A stretch of 64,000 nucleotides of DNA from Streptomyces stelliscabiei (GCF_014873495.1 NZ_JADBGF010000001.1:6758001-6822000), one strand, 5' to 3'. Shown: positions 1 through 9,948, counted from the first letter of the stretch. The notes: generated by a model from the sequence alone, not told the origin. Made by a program: numbers and translations.

Positions 1-2069
1 AGCGTCACGTCCAGGACCTCGCCCAGGACGCGGGCCGAGACCTTGGCCGCGTCGCCGCCGGCCATGAACGTCGTCTTGGACAGCTCGACGTACCAGTCGA
101 AGACCTCGTCCCACGCGAAGTGGTACAGGGCGTCGGCGAGCTTCGCGAACTGGTAGTCGTCGTAGTACGCGTCCGCCTCGGCCACGACGGTGTTCAGCCG
201 GGACAGGATCCAGCGGTCCGTGGCCGACAGCTGCTCGGTCGGGGGCAGTTCGCCCTCGATCGTGGCGCCGTTCATCATCGCGAACCGGGTCGCGTTCCAG
301 ATCTTGTTGGCGAAGTTCCGGGACGCCTGGACCCAGTCCTCGCCGATCGGCACGTCGGTACCGGGGTTGGCGCCCCGCGCGAGCGTGAACCGCAGAGCGT
401 CGGAGCCGTACTTGTCCATCCAGTCCAGCGGATTGACCGTGTTGCCGAACGACTTCGACATCTTCTTGCCGTGCTCGTCACGGACCATGCCGTGGAACGC
501 GATGGTATGGAAGGGGATCTCGCCGTCCATCGCGTACAGGCCGAACATCATCATCCGCGCGACCCAGAAGAACATCAGGTCGTAACCGGTGACCATGGCC
601 GAGTTCGGATAGAACTTGGCCAGGTCCGCGGTCTTCTCCGGCCAGCCCAGCGTGGAGAAGGGCCACAGGCCTGACGAGAACCAGGTGTCTAGGACGTCGG
701 TGTCCTGCTCCCAGCCCTCGCCGGTCGGCGGCTGCTCGTCGGGGCCGACGCACACGGTCTCACCGTTCGGGCCGTGCCAGACGGGGATACGGTGGCCCCA
801 CCACAACTGCCGTGAGATACACCAGTCGTTGAGGTTGTCGACCCAGTCGAAGTAGCGCTGCGACAAGTCGGCGGGGTGGATGTTCACCCGGCCGTCGCGG
901 ACCGCGTCTCCCGCGGCCTTGGCGAGCGTCTCGACCTTCACCCACCACTGCAGGGACAGCCGCGGCTCCAGGGTCGTCTTGCAGCGCGAGCAGTGGCCCA
1001 CCGAGTGGACGTACGGCCGCTTCTCCGCGACGATCCGGCCGTCGGCGCGCAGCGCGGCGACGATCGCGGAACGTGCCTCGAATCGGTCGAGCCCCTCGAA
1101 CGGCCCGTGGGCCGTGATGACACCGCGCTCGTCCATGACGGTCAGCGACTCCAGGTCGTGCCGCTGGCCGATGGCGAAGTCGTTGGGGTCGTGGGCGGGC
1201 GTGACCTTGACGGCGCCGGTGCCGAACTCGGGGTCGACGTGTGTGTCGGCGACGACGGGAATCGTGCGGCCCGTCAGCGGCAGCTTGATGCGCCGGCCGA
1301 CGAGGTGCTTGTAGCGCTCGTCGTCGGGGTGAACGGCGACGGCGGTGTCACCGAGCATGGTCTCGGCACGGGTGGTGGCGACGACGACCGTGTCGTCCCC
1401 CTCGCCGTACTTGATGGAGACGATCTCGCCGTCGTCGTCCTGGTAGTCGACCTCGATGTCCGAGATGGCCGTCAGACAGCGCGGACACCAGTTGATGATG
1501 CGCTCGGCGCGGTAGATCAGGCCGTCGTCGAACATCTTCTTGAAGACGGTTTGAACGGCACGGGACAGGCCCTCGTCCATGGTGAAGCGGTCGCGGCTCC
1601 ACGCGACGCCGTTGCCCAGGCGCCGCATCTGCCCGGCGATCTGGCCGCCGGACTCGGCCTTCCACTGCCAGACCCGCTCGACGAACGCCTCGCGGCCCAG
1701 GTCGTGGCGGGACTTGCCTTCCTTGGCGAGTTCCCGCTCGACGACGTTCTGCGTGGCGATGCCGGCGTGGTCCATGCCGGGCTGCCACAGCGTCTCGTAG
1801 CCCTGCATGCGCTTACGGCGGGTGAGGGCATCGATCAGCGTGTGCTCGAAGGCGTGCCCCAGGTGCAGGGAGCCGGTGACATTGGGCGGTGGGATGACGA
1901 TGGTGTACGCGGGCTTGTCGCTCTTCGCGTCAGCCTCGAAGTAACCGCGCTCTACCCAGCGCTCGTACAGCGTTCCCTCTACCTCGGCCGGCGCATATTG
2001 GGTCGGCAGTTCGGGGGCGCTGTTCGGCCCGCTGTCGGGGCGCTGAGTGTTGTCGGTCACGACGGCCAT
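1..2069 (-). CDS. valS: Valyl-tRNA synthetase, C-terminal end missing
   Basis: Cytoplasmic class Ia aminoacyl-tRNA synthetase that charges tRNA-Val. The reading frame starts at an ATG ([11 protein letters not shown]) and runs off the left edge after about 689 residues, of roughly 870 expected. The HIGH-type motif is seen in [15 protein letters not shown] near residue 60, the editing-domain segment [17 protein letters not shown] follows, and the KMSKS loop is present as [10 protein letters not shown]. It looks intact and is the clearest housekeeping gene in the window, so it probably marks chromosomal backbone next to accessory DNA. No T-box leader was recognised upstream. Confidence 0.97.
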   Translation of the reverse strand, partial: MAVVTDNTQRPDSGPNSAPELPTQYAPAEVEGTLYERWVERGYFEADAKSDKPAYTIVIPPPNVTGSLHLGHAFEHTLIDALTRRKRMQGYETLWQPGMDHAGIATQNVVERELAKEGKSRHDLGREAFVERVWQWKAESGGQIAGQMRRLGNGVAWSRDRFTMDEGLSRAVQTVFKKMFDDGLIYRAERIINWCPRCLTAISDIEVDYQDDDGEIVSIKYGEGDDTVVVATTRAETMLGDTAVAVHPDDERYKHLVGRRIKLPLTGRTIPVVADTHVDPEFGTGAVKVTPAHDPNDFAIGQRHDLESLTVMDERGVITAHGPFEGLDRFEARSAIVAALRADGRIVAEKRPYVHSVGHCSRCKTTLEPRLSLQWWVKVETLAKAAGDAVRDGRVNIHPADLSQRYFDWVDNLNDWCISRQLWWGHRIPVWHGPNGETVCVGPDEQPPTGEGWEQDTDVLDTWFSSGLWPFSTLGWPEKTADLAKFYPNSAMVTGYDLMFFWVARMMMFGLYAMDGEIPFHTIAFHGMVRDEHGKKMSKSFGNTVNPLDWMDKYGSDALRFTLARGANPGTDVPIGEDWVQASRNFANKIWNATRFAMMNGATIEGELPPTEQLSATDRWILSRLNTVVAEADAYYDDYQFAKLADALYHFAWDEVFDWYVELSKTTFMAGGDAAKVSARVLGEVLDVT

Positions 2070-2373
2070 TCTATGGGCCCGGCGTCCCTGCACTTGCCTG
2101 GCTTTTCGTCTCAAGATCGACAGGGGGCAGGCCATGCAAAAGGCCGCACGGATACGATTCAAGTGTGACCAAGAACGCTCCCGTACGGCCACTCTCAGTT
2201 TACCGCCTTCGGGGCCGTCCTTCTGCAGGGTGGTGGCGACTCACATAGTTGGAGGAGCTCGTCGGCGGCTGCGGCTGCACGCTGTGATCCACTTGGTTCA
2301 TGGGGCGGACGTGGTCGCCTCTGTTGTTCTCCTCGGCCGCTGACGCGCAGGACTGCTGCCGTGACCCCGGTCG
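2070..2373. other. Intergenic region upstream of valS
   Basis: About 300 bases between the valS start and the next small minus-strand ORF. I see no convincing gene. A short plus-strand frame beginning GTG ACC AAG AAC near 2165 is open for under 30 codons and has no homology I recognise. The valS promoter should lie at the left end of this stretch but no clear -35/-10 pair stands out. Confidence 0.4.
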
Positions 2374-2628
2374 TCAGGGCCGGGGCCCGAACAGGATCTG
2401 CGCGAGGCGCTGCCGCACCTCTGGTCGAGCGAGAGCGTTGCCGGCGCTGAAGAACGTGATGTTGCCCGAGTCGCTGATGAGCTGGGGTGCGAAGTGCTCA
2501 AGCCCAGGGTGTTTCCGCATCACGGGGCACGTCGGTTCGTGTGGCAGGCGGTGGCCTCCCCGCCTAGCGCACGACGTGCACCGGCCGGTGGCGTCTCGTC
2601 GTCGCCCGTCTTCAGGCAGCGGCGTCAC
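2374..2628 (-). CDS. Small hypothetical protein, Cys-containing
   Basis: An 84-residue frame starting at GTG, directly abutting the stop of a 28-residue frame upstream (TGA then GTG with no gap), which suggests coupled translation. The N-terminal third has a CTSC motif and further His/Cys residues (HRLPHEPTCPVM) that could bind a metal. The C-terminal half is hydrophilic and ends FGPRP. I do not recognise the family. Codon bias is only moderately typical, so it may not be a real gene. Confidence 0.35.
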   Translation of the reverse strand: MTPLPEDGRRRDATGRCTSCARRGGHRLPHEPTCPVMRKHPGLEHFAPQLISDSGNITFFSAGNALARPEVRQRLAQILFGPRP

Positions 2629-2715
2629 TCACCCTTCGCCTTTGCAGTCCTGACAGAAGCTGCCCTTCGCAGTGCAGCTACAAGCTTCGGTGGTTTCGGC
2701 GACCTGTGACTTCAT
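2629..2715 (-). CDS. Very small Cys-rich peptide ORF
   Basis: A 28-residue frame from ATG (MKSQVAETTEA) with two paired cysteines, CSC and CQDC, ending immediately before the GTG of the next small frame. The Cys spacing resembles a minimal zinc knuckle. There is little independent support beyond the open frame and its exact abutment with the next gene. Confidence 0.3.
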   Translation of the reverse strand: MKSQVAETTEACSCTAKGSFCQDCKGEG

Positions 2716-2876
2716 CGGGGGACGGTAGCCAACACGACTTGGCCAGAGGTGGCAGATCCGGAGAACGGTTATGACGATCTATGACAGAGGGCAAAGTTGT
2801 CCGTTCTCACCCAAGCCAGCCGCCGTCTCATCGAATCCAGTCGGCTGACCTGAAGGGCGGGCATCATGTTGCGTCA

Positions 2877-3317
2877 TCACAGGCTCCGCAGCAGACGGTC
2901 CCGCTCGTACGCGGCCTGTTCCTCCTCACGCCGACGTGCGTACTCCGCCGAGCTCGCGACTTCTGAGGCGTCGAGGTGCACGAGATAGTCCCAGCGGCCC
3001 CGGTCGTAGCCGTCGGTGTTCTCCCAGGGCTCTGCGAGGCCGCGCAGTCGGTTCCAGTGACGCATCCGAGCCCGGAGGAGTTCGGGCGAGCCGTCGTCGT
3101 AGCGGAACGAGGCGCGCACCGGCTTGACTAGGTCCCGCAGGACACGCGCCAGAGCGGCCGCCGCGTTGTACGCGTCGCTGGAGAAGTGGTTCGCAGACCG
3201 CATCGCGTCGAACCGCGCGCTGAGGAAGGCTTCCAGTGCGTCGACGTCAGCTTTGGTGAGCGCGGCGGCATGGGTCAGCTCGCCAGCCGGGGCCGCGGAC
3301 TCAGTGACGGTGCTCAT
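2877..3317 (-). CDS. Hypothetical protein, 146 residues
   Basis: A soluble, charged, mostly helical protein with strong third-position GC, so the frame is very likely real. ATG is preceded by GGGGA at suitable spacing; a TTG one codon upstream is less likely. The N terminus is Ala/Thr-rich, the middle has an Arg-rich helix (LRARMRHWNRLRGL), and the end is a charged helix (ARRREEEQAAYERDRLL). No catalytic motif is visible and I do not recognise the family. It stands alone between the small ORFs and the STAND NTPase gene. Confidence 0.6.
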   Translation of the reverse strand: MSTVTESAAPAGELTHAAALTKADVDALEAFLSARFDAMRSANHFSSDAYNAAAALARVLRDLVKPVRASFRYDDGSPELLRARMRHWNRLRGLAEPWENTDGYDRGRWDYLVHLDASEVASSAEYARRREEEQAAYERDRLLRSL

Positions 3318-3748
3318 CAATCCCCTATCGGAAGGACCGGCACGGACCGGCCGTCATTTCGCGATTGTCGCGTTGGGAGGTTATCCGACGCAATTGTCCG
3401 TGACTCGTGGACGCGTTCCGGGCAAGTCGGCGACGGACGTCCTCTGCGCGGCCGGACATCAATGAGACGGCGGCTGACTTGAGTGTAGGGTCCACGACTT
3501 CGTGAGCAGTGCGTCCTGCGACGATGCCGAAATCCGAGCTCCGTGAGCACTGGCTGAGTCGGTCTGGCATGAGCAATCTCGCATGTGAACGGCCGCTGGC
3601 AGTCACGGTCGGTAGGGATGCCGGTTCCGCTCACAGCTGTTCAGCAGAGAAGGCTGGTTCGGGCGGGCGGGGTAGTGTCGGACGGGTACGGCTCGGCTCA
3701 TCTACAGGGATGGGGCCGAAGCTCGCTGTCCGCGCCGAGACGGGCTGT
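3318..3748. other. Gene-free stretch
   Basis: About 430 bases between the hypothetical gene and the 3' end of the large NTPase gene. Open frames here are short, overlap on both strands and have irregular codon use; none looks like a gene. No hairpin followed by a T run is evident. Confidence 0.4.
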
Positions 3749-6700
3749 TTACACGACAGGAGTGCCGGGCTCGGCGCGCCACGGTTCGTCAGGTCCGGGG
3801 AGGCGGCAGTCGAGGACTTTCGCCGCGACGATGGCGCCATGCTGATCGCGTTGTTCCTGGGCGCTCGCATCCTGTTCGTGTTGCACGGACAGGATCGTGT
3901 GTGCCCGGTGTCGCTTCCTTCGCTCTCTTTCGTTCCAGCGGTCGCAGTCGAAGTAGCCGATGAGGTAAATGCCTGCGGTTCGGGGGGTGCGCAGGTAGTC
4001 GCGGACGAGTTGGTTGGCCAGCGCGGTGGGCAGGTCCTGGTTCCAACATCCTTTGCATTCGATGACGACGGTCAGCGGGTCGTCACCGTCGGCGGGCGGA
4101 GCGGTGGCCTGGATCTGGATGTCGGTGCGTCTGCCGGCCAATCCGGGACGGGCAACTTGGACCTCGCGGTTGATCACTACGCGGTGGCCACCGATGTCTT
4201 GGCGCAGGAAGGCGGCGACCAGGTCGCTGAAGTCTTCTTCCCAGCACGGCCACCATTCAGCGTGGTCCACTTGCCCCTTCTGGCGGTTCCACAGGGCCAC
4301 TACCAGGCCGTTGGGACCTTGGAGGACCGCTTCGAGTCTTTGCAGGCTGGCCACCACGATGTCCAGAAGGTGGCGTTCATCGGAGATGATCCGGAGGCTG
4401 GCGTCCCTGGCCAGGCGCAGAAGAGTGGACGGGGCCACGGGAACGGCTTGACGGTCGGCGGCAGAGTAGGCGACCTCCTTGGCGCGCCTGCGCAGATAAG
4501 CAAGATCCGGAAAACGGGTTGCAAGGGCATCCAATTGCCGGGCTGCTGCCATGGTGTTCTTGTCGATTAGCAGGACAAGCAGGCTGTTTTGCAGCTCGCG
4601 GTTCCAGTCACGGACGGCCCCTGTTACGGAGGCACGGGTATCGGGTGATGGGCCGACGTGGTCGGTGACCATGGCATACAGGTCCGCCAGGTCAGCCTCC
4701 GGGAGGCTTGCCACCTCGGGCGGCCATTTGTCAAAGGTCGCAAAGAACTGATCCAGCAGAGCCGCCAGGACACCTGGCCGTAGCAGAATGTTCTTGAGGG
4801 TGGGCCAGAGGCTGTGCAGCCGGGGGCTTGCCAAGACTGCGGTGGCGGCACAGATCCACCGTGGGGACTCGGCGGCGCTGCGTTGCAATTCCGAGTCCGC
4901 CACGATTGCGCCCAAGGCTTCGTCGGCCTGCTGGTTGCCAGCGAGGGCGAGAGACATGAGGACCGTGTTCCACTGCCAGACCTCACGTCCGGAAGCCTGT
5001 GCCCACGTGAGCACAGCCTCGACGGCAGAGGTCGCGTCCGCTCTCTCGTAGACGTGGGTGAGGTAGCTGAGGACTGAGTAATCGCATCCGTCCAGCGCCT
5101 GCGTAAGCAGAATCGAGAGCTCTCGGCCGGCCAGGTTGTTGCAGCGGTTGATCAGCGTACGCCGCAGGGCGACGTCGTCCTCTGTATAACAGGGGCTGGC
5201 CGCAGCCGCGATCGAGGCTGCGGCCGCGCGGCGGGGATCGTTCAATGCGTCCGCCAGACGGGATGGGTTCAGCACGGCGAGCGCCGTAAGTGTGGTGACG
5301 GCCTGGCTCCAGGTGTTGACGTCCTGACTCCATTCCGTGCCGACTGGGTCGGAGGCACCTGCGCTGAGTAGCGGTGAGCGGTGAACGACAGTCGTAGCCG
5401 CGTCGAGTAGCAGGTGATGCAGCTCGCTGCCCTTGGACGGGAACGACGGAGCCGCCGCCACGAGACCCAGCCAACCGTGGTGCGTCGCCGCCTCACTGCC
5501 GTCCGAGGTGCGGTACAGCTCAGCGACAATCTCCCGCCACCGGAGCTCCGGTGACTCCTCGCTGGCGCTGATTGCGGTGAGTGCCTGCCGCATTCGGGTC
5601 TCGTCGAATGCCGAGCGGTGGTGCTGTTCTTCCTGCTCGCGCCGGTGCTCGGTTTCTTCTGCCGCGCGGGTGTCCCACCGTACGGTGGCGGCTTTAAGCT
5701 GCGGGTCGCACTCGCGCAGTTCAAGAGCGCGCGGCAGGTCCGGGTCCGCCAGGTCCGGCGATTTCTCTACGAGGAGTGCAGCGTGTCGGCGAGCCTTGGG
5801 GGCGAGCGTGGGCCATTGCAGGGCCCAGTACACCGGCTCGTCCGTGGCGAACAAGGCGGGACTGCCCGGCCGGGATATGAGCCGGGCGACCTGGTGGTCG
5901 TCGGCGCGTTCTAGGACGCGGCGGCCAAGTTCCCGGCGCAGTTTCGGCTGGTCCTCCAGTACCTCGGCCAGTTGGTGCCGGTCATCGAAATCGGCACGTC
6001 CTGCCAGGGTGAGCAGGGCCTCGGCGATCTGGGCGAGCCGCCGGTCGCGCGGTGCGTGATCGGTATTTGCGGCGTCGTCGAGGAGCGCGATCGCCCTGGC
6101 GAGTACACGCACTGGAAGCTGCACGGACAGCTGTGATTCACCGGCGGGGGTCAGGCCGGCTCGGGGGTGCCGGGAACCCAAAACCCGTGTCGCCCAGCCC
6201 ACAGCATCGTCGATATCCTCCGGCCTCAGCCGGTGCAGAGCTCGCTCGATCAGAAGCCACGCGGCATGGAACTGGGTGGGCTCGCCTGAGGGCGGGATCA
6301 AGTCCAAGAAGTCGGGCAGCCGCAGGTACTGCGGCCACAACCGCTCGAGCGCGGTCGCGACAAGGTCTGCATCACCGCGCCAGGCCAACGCCCTCAGCCA
6401 AGCCACTCGCTCCGGGGCCAGCTCCTGGACCGGCGTCCGGCCCAGGTCCGCGTCGTTACGCTCGGCCAGCGCCCTCAGCCGGGTCGCGTGGCTCGCTTCG
6501 AGGTCCTCACTCAGTGCCTGGATAGCTAGCTGGCGCAACTTCGAATCGACCGTCTGCTCCTCTGCCACGGTCAGCAACTGATCGTTGACCTCCGACAGTC
6601 GGCAGGCGCGGGCAATACTGAGCGCGGCGGAAAGCACAGGACCAGCTGTATCGGGGCGTAGAAGGGGCCGCAGCTGGGCGGACAGCCCTCGATGATCCAG

Positions 6701-8140
6701 TCGGTGCAGCAGCCACCGGTCCAGACCCACCGTGTCATCGCTGCGCACCAGGTCGAGGAGCCGGTCCACCACATACTCGCGTTGCCCATCGGGGAGCGCG
6801 GTAAGGTCCGCCAGCAACAGCACCTCAGGGTCGTCCTGCAGGACCTCTGCGAACAGCTCAGGATCGTCCACCACCCGCCAGGCAGCGACCTCACGATGCC
6901 GCGTCACTACGTGCCGGGACGCTCCGTCACCGATCCACAGAAGCTGCCGCTGCGCCTCCCTGCCTATGCCGTGCCGAGCCAAGAACTGGGCGGCAAGGTA
7001 TTCCTGGTAGCTGTCGTGGGCGAAGGCCCAGCGCCGCAGCCCGACCTCGACCATCAACCCGGAATCCACCAGCGCCAGCAGTTCCTCCGCCCCACAGCGA
7101 AACGACGTACCGGCAGAGCCCGGCTCGTTACCGCCCTCCAGGTCATGCAGCGCCACGTCGTTCAGCTTGGGGTCACCCTGGGTGTCATGCACTGCCTCGC
7201 AGTGGCCGAACTGCAGGGCCGCGGCAACGCGGGTGGCGAGTGCGGTCAGATGATCGGGCCCCACCCGGCACCTGTCGCGGTGGCCATGTGAGCACAGCTG
7301 CCTGCAAGCATGCCTGTAAGCGTCCGCCACCGTGGCGGGCAGGGCGCGTCCTGCCCGTTCCGCTTCCAGCAGCGGCTTCAAGGTGATCGGGGACCGGGCC
7401 AGGGCCACCGCGCCTTTCTGCTGGAGGCGTCGGGTGACCGTACGGCCGTCGAGGCCATCGCAGGCGGCAGCCATCTCCACGTCGGATCGGCTCAGCGGTG
7501 TCACACCTACCACCCGCACGGCTCTAGGCGCCCACAGCCGCTCAAGATCTTCTTCAAGACCCCTGGGCCACCGGCCCGAACGGCAGGCGATACGCAACCG
7601 AAGTCTCCCTCGCCGCTCCCGGCCGAGTTCCTCCAGGCAGGCGACCAGGACCTCATGCAAGACCCCGAGCCGGTCCAGGCCCTCATCAAGGCTGTCTAAC
7701 AGGACGTACCCTGGCTCGGCCTCTGAAGCCTGCTCGAAAACGGCGCCCAACTCCTGGCGCGCACCACCCGCTTCGTAGAACCGGCCCCGCACTTTCAGAT
7801 CGATCAGGTCCACGGTGTGTCCCTCGGACTTCAGCGCCGCGGCTTCCTGGATGAACAGGTCGCTCTTACCGCATCCCCGCTCGCCCAGTACCACGAGCAG
7901 TGGGTCCTCGCGTCGCTTGGTCAGCGGGACTTCGGCCCGCGCCCACGGAGACTCGACCACCCACCCGAAGTGGTCGACTTCGGGTGGAGAGCTGATCTCA
8001 TGCACACGACGTATCCAGGGGTACCGGCTCCCGCCTCTGCTTACCTCGGCTACAGCACCCACGCCGTTCATGTCGGCCGAGAGTACGCGCCTTGTGACCC
8101 ACCATGGAAGCGAGGTAGGCCGAGACTGGGAGTGCCGCAC
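3749..8140 (-). CDS. STAND/NACHT-like NTPase with C-terminal PD-(D/E)XK-like nuclease
   Basis: A 1,463-residue protein. The Walker A motif is GERGCGKS near residue 86 and the Walker B region is GYVLLDSLDEG near 145-155, the acidic pattern seen in NACHT/STAND NTPases. A long alpha-helical, Leu-rich middle (about 400-1300) resembles a HEAT-like sensor repeat region. Near 1338-1362 the motifs RRTDIQIQA and VVIECKGCWN give the D...ExK arrangement of a PD-(D/E)XK nuclease. This layout is typical of anti-phage STAND proteins (Avs and relatives): a sensor triggers NTPase assembly and an effector cuts DNA. Here the nuclease is at the C terminus. The start is uncertain: GTG at 8140 has no ribosome site but a TAGTGAT -10-like box just upstream, which could mean a leaderless mRNA; ATG at 8071 is the alternative. 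Function is inferred from architecture. Confidence 0.8.
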   Translation of the reverse strand: MRHSQSRPTSLPWWVTRRVLSADMNGVGAVAEVSRGGSRYPWIRRVHEISSPPEVDHFGWVVESPWARAEVPLTKRREDPLLVVLGERGCGKSDLFIQEAAALKSEGHTVDLIDLKVRGRFYEAGGARQELGAVFEQASEAEPGYVLLDSLDEGLDRLGVLHEVLVACLEELGRERRGRLRLRIACRSGRWPRGLEEDLERLWAPRAVRVVGVTPLSRSDVEMAAACDGLDGRTVTRRLQQKGAVALARSPITLKPLLEAERAGRALPATVADAYRHACRQLCSHGHRDRCRVGPDHLTALATRVAAALQFGHCEAVHDTQGDPKLNDVALHDLEGGNEPGSAGTSFRCGAEELLALVDSGLMVEVGLRRWAFAHDSYQEYLAAQFLARHGIGREAQRQLLWIGDGASRHVVTRHREVAAWRVVDDPELFAEVLQDDPEVLLLADLTALPDGQREYVVDRLLDLVRSDDTVGLDRWLLHRLDHRGLSAQLRPLLRPDTAGPVLSAALSIARACRLSEVNDQLLTVAEEQTVDSKLRQLAIQALSEDLEASHATRLRALAERNDADLGRTPVQELAPERVAWLRALAWRGDADLVATALERLWPQYLRLPDFLDLIPPSGEPTQFHAAWLLIERALHRLRPEDIDDAVGWATRVLGSRHPRAGLTPAGESQLSVQLPVRVLARAIALLDDAANTDHAPRDRRLAQIAEALLTLAGRADFDDRHQLAEVLEDQPKLRRELGRRVLERADDHQVARLISRPGSPALFATDEPVYWALQWPTLAPKARRHAALLVEKSPDLADPDLPRALELRECDPQLKAATVRWDTRAAEETEHRREQEEQHHRSAFDETRMRQALTAISASEESPELRWREIVAELYRTSDGSEAATHHGWLGLVAAAPSFPSKGSELHHLLLDAATTVVHRSPLLSAGASDPVGTEWSQDVNTWSQAVTTLTALAVLNPSRLADALNDPRRAAAASIAAAASPCYTEDDVALRRTLINRCNNLAGRELSILLTQALDGCDYSVLSYLTHVYERADATSAVEAVLTWAQASGREVWQWNTVLMSLALAGNQQADEALGAIVADSELQRSAAESPRWICAATAVLASPRLHSLWPTLKNILLRPGVLAALLDQFFATFDKWPPEVASLPEADLADLYAMVTDHVGPSPDTRASVTGAVRDWNRELQNSLLVLLIDKNTMAAARQLDALATRFPDLAYLRRRAKEVAYSAADRQAVPVAPSTLLRLARDASLRIISDERHLLDIVVASLQRLEAVLQGPNGLVVALWNRQKGQVDHAEWWPCWEEDFSDLVAAFLRQDIGGHRVVINREVQVARPGLAGRRTDIQIQATAPPADGDDPLTVVIECKGCWNQDLPTALANQLVRDYLRTPRTAGIYLIGYFDCDRWNERERRKRHRAHTILSVQHEQDASAQEQRDQHGAIVAAKVLDCRLPGPDEPWRAEPGTPVV

Positions 8141-8165
8141 AGTCGATCACTACCGACCGTAACGG

Positions 8166-8223
8166 TTGCTAAGGCGGTCAGGGATTTGCTAATCCACTGC
8201 TAACGAACGGCCTTCATTGCTAA
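8166..8223. repeat. Four phased TTGCTAA direct repeats
   Basis: TTGCTAA occurs at 8166, 8186 and 8217, with CTGCTAA at 8197. Start-to-start distances are 20, 11 and 20 bp, close to whole helical turns, so all copies face the same side of the DNA. The array sits in the gap between the divergent NTPase gene and the DUF317-like gene. It may be a regulator binding array or iteron-like sites. Confidence 0.6.
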
Positions 8224-8242
8224 CTAAGTCGCGGATCCTAGA

Positions 8243-8725
8243 TTGAGTGAGAACGGACAAAAGTTCGCCTGGGGCAGACAGGAAAGATCACGGAAGGACT
8301 GGCCAACGCTTCCGAAGCATGTCAACGTGGACGTCTTCCCGGAAAAGCTGCAGGTCAGAGAGGTGTCGCCAGTGACCGTGGAGGTTGCCCAGTCCGGGTT
8401 CGCTACGACCGTCCATGCCCTACGCCTGCGCTCCTGGAAACTCGGTCCAGGTCAGCCGGCGCTGGTGACCGACCAGTTCACCGATGCCGACTTCAAGCTG
8501 GTCGTGGACGACCGCGCCGATGTTCATGTGAACAGCATGGACGGCCGGTTCTACCTCGGCTGGTTCCCGACGGGCCGTCCAGGCACCGATGGTGAGGGAT
8601 GGGTGATCGCGGTCACCGGCACTGCTAAGACCCGCGGGTACCGGATGTCGTTCGACATCGAGACCCCGGCGGACATCGTCGCCGCCGCCGTGGCGCAAGT
8701 CCTGGCCACATCCCAGCCGTGCTGA
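8243..8725 (+). CDS. DUF317-like hypothetical protein
   Basis: 160 residues, read from a TTG start (MSENGQKFAWGRQ). The C-terminal half, with FYLGWFPTG, GEGWVIAVTG and a MSFDIETPADIVAAA tail, resembles the small beta-rich unit of DUF317 proteins, which are common on Streptomyces integrative elements and plasmids and have no proven function. It heads a same-strand run of five genes. The start is not certain because no clear ribosome site precedes the TTG. Confidence 0.6.
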   Translation: MSENGQKFAWGRQERSRKDWPTLPKHVNVDVFPEKLQVREVSPVTVEVAQSGFATTVHALRLRSWKLGPGQPALVTDQFTDADFKLVVDDRADVHVNSMDGRFYLGWFPTGRPGTDGEGWVIAVTGTAKTRGYRMSFDIETPADIVAAAVAQVLATSQPC

Positions 8726-8836
8726 TCGGCGTACAGCCATCGCCCCACGCCTAACGGGGCGCTCGTACGCACTGCATACCCTGCCCTGCCCGACCCTTGG
8801 GGCACCCGTGTGTCCGCTACCGCAAGGAGTACCACC

Positions 8837-9142
8837 GTGGATCAACCGCCCATCCCGGAGATTACCGTCGGCGAACTCATCGAGCTTCTGTCCGCCTGCG
8901 ACCGCGACGCGCCGGCCCAACTCGCCATCAACCCTCTCTTCCCTATGGCCCACCGCATCGGCGCAGTGATCCCTTCGCGGGACGAGAATGGCACACCGCT
9001 GGTCTTCATCGCGGAGGCCAATGACGCCGAACAGATCGGCCATCTCCCGCCCGACGTCGCCGTCGCCCTCGCCTGGCACGAGCCGACCGAGGCTCCCGCC
9101 CGCCGCCGACGCAAGGCGACCGGGCCTGACAACGGCAGCTGA
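8837..9142 (+). CDS. Hypothetical protein, 101 residues
   Basis: GTG is preceded by AAGGAG eight bases upstream, which favours this start over one 27 bases further 5'. The protein begins VDQPPIPEITVGELIELLS, is acidic in the middle, and ends in a basic tail (ARRRRKATGPDNGS). It resembles small proteins that accompany DUF317 genes on mobile elements. No enzyme motif is visible. Confidence 0.6.
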   Translation: MDQPPIPEITVGELIELLSACDRDAPAQLAINPLFPMAHRIGAVIPSRDENGTPLVFIAEANDAEQIGHLPPDVAVALAWHEPTEAPARRRRKATGPDNGS

Positions 9143-9157
9143 ACCACCCCCGAGCCC

Positions 9158-9907
9158 ATGGAGGCGCCCCTGAACCCCTATCACCCCCTCGATCCTTCCC
9201 ACCCCGATTCGCCAGACCCGGTGTACTGGGTCACCCCGCGCCATCTGGCCGGTGACGACGGCGCTCTCGCCGAGCGGATCTGCGACCTCCTGGCCGGCAT
9301 GGGCTGGCGTATGTGGCCGACGTCCCGTCACACCCTGCTGTACGTGAGCCCGGATGAGCTGCGTGGAGCCGAGTGGATCCTGGCGGGCTATCCGTTCGAA
9401 CTCGGCGGACTGCCCGTCGCCTGGCAACTCTCCGCCCGGACCCACTCCTTCAGCGCCATGACGGAATGGAACGCCTACTTCACCGCGGGCGTCCCGCACG
9501 AGGCGCTTGCCGACCTCCTCCTCGCGCTCGACGCCGGCGAGAGCCCCGACGCCGGATTCGACGAGCCGGAGACGGTCCTGACCGCGCTGGTCGCCCGGGG
9601 CTGGATACGGGACGTGGACCGCCCTCGCACGACGGTCACCGACCCCGGCTTCTCCTCCAGCGTGTCGCTGGAGGAGGTGCCGCCTCTGATCCAGGACGCG
9701 GACCCGCGCCCCGATCTTGCGGGCTGGCAGGCGTGGGCGGAACCCGTTCTGGGCGCCCCGTATCTGTGGTGCGCCAGCTTCAGCTCCAGCGTCCCCCACG
9801 ACCTGGTCGCGGTCTTCGCCTCTTCGCTCGCCTCCTCGGCCCCCGTGCCACGGCGCACCCTGCCGGACGGCGCGGAGGGCCGCCTGACCGTCGTCCGCCG
9901 AAGCTGA
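9158..9907 (+). CDS. DUF317 domain protein
   Basis: 249 residues with two DUF317-like units. The first begins YWVTPRHLAGDDGALAE and contains WRMWPTSRHTLLYVSP; the second begins around residue 180 (PDLAGWQAWAEPVLG). The pattern of a 'WxVxPRxLAG' opening followed by short beta strands and a C-terminal helix is characteristic. The family is tied to Streptomyces conjugative and integrative elements. It lies 15 bases after the preceding small gene and is probably co-transcribed. Confidence 0.8.
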   Translation: MEAPLNPYHPLDPSHPDSPDPVYWVTPRHLAGDDGALAERICDLLAGMGWRMWPTSRHTLLYVSPDELRGAEWILAGYPFELGGLPVAWQLSARTHSFSAMTEWNAYFTAGVPHEALADLLLALDAGESPDAGFDEPETVLTALVARGWIRDVDRPRTTVTDPGFSSSVSLEEVPPLIQDADPRPDLAGWQAWAEPVLGAPYLWCASFSSSVPHDLVAVFASSLASSAPVPRRTLPDGAEGRLTVVRRS

Positions 9908-9948
9908 CGACGGCACCCTCCGCAGGCGCCCCTTTCAGGAAAGGTCAC

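Noticed and set aside
876-2168. Long plus-strand open frame (430 codons) opposite valS
   Set aside because: Antisense shadow of the synthetase gene; high GC leaves the opposite strand open. No homology and poor codon pattern.
3509-4570. Plus-strand 353-codon frame
   Set aside because: Lies opposite the nuclease end of the STAND gene, whose frame has recognisable motifs.
2785-8260. 14-base match GTGAGAACGGACAA between about 2790 (inverted) and 8247
   Set aside because: Matches of this length are expected by chance in 64 kb of GC-rich sequence, and the second copy is at the start of a coding region.
8420-9916. Minus-strand 498-codon frame
   Set aside because: Antisense to three plus-strand genes including a clear DUF317 protein.
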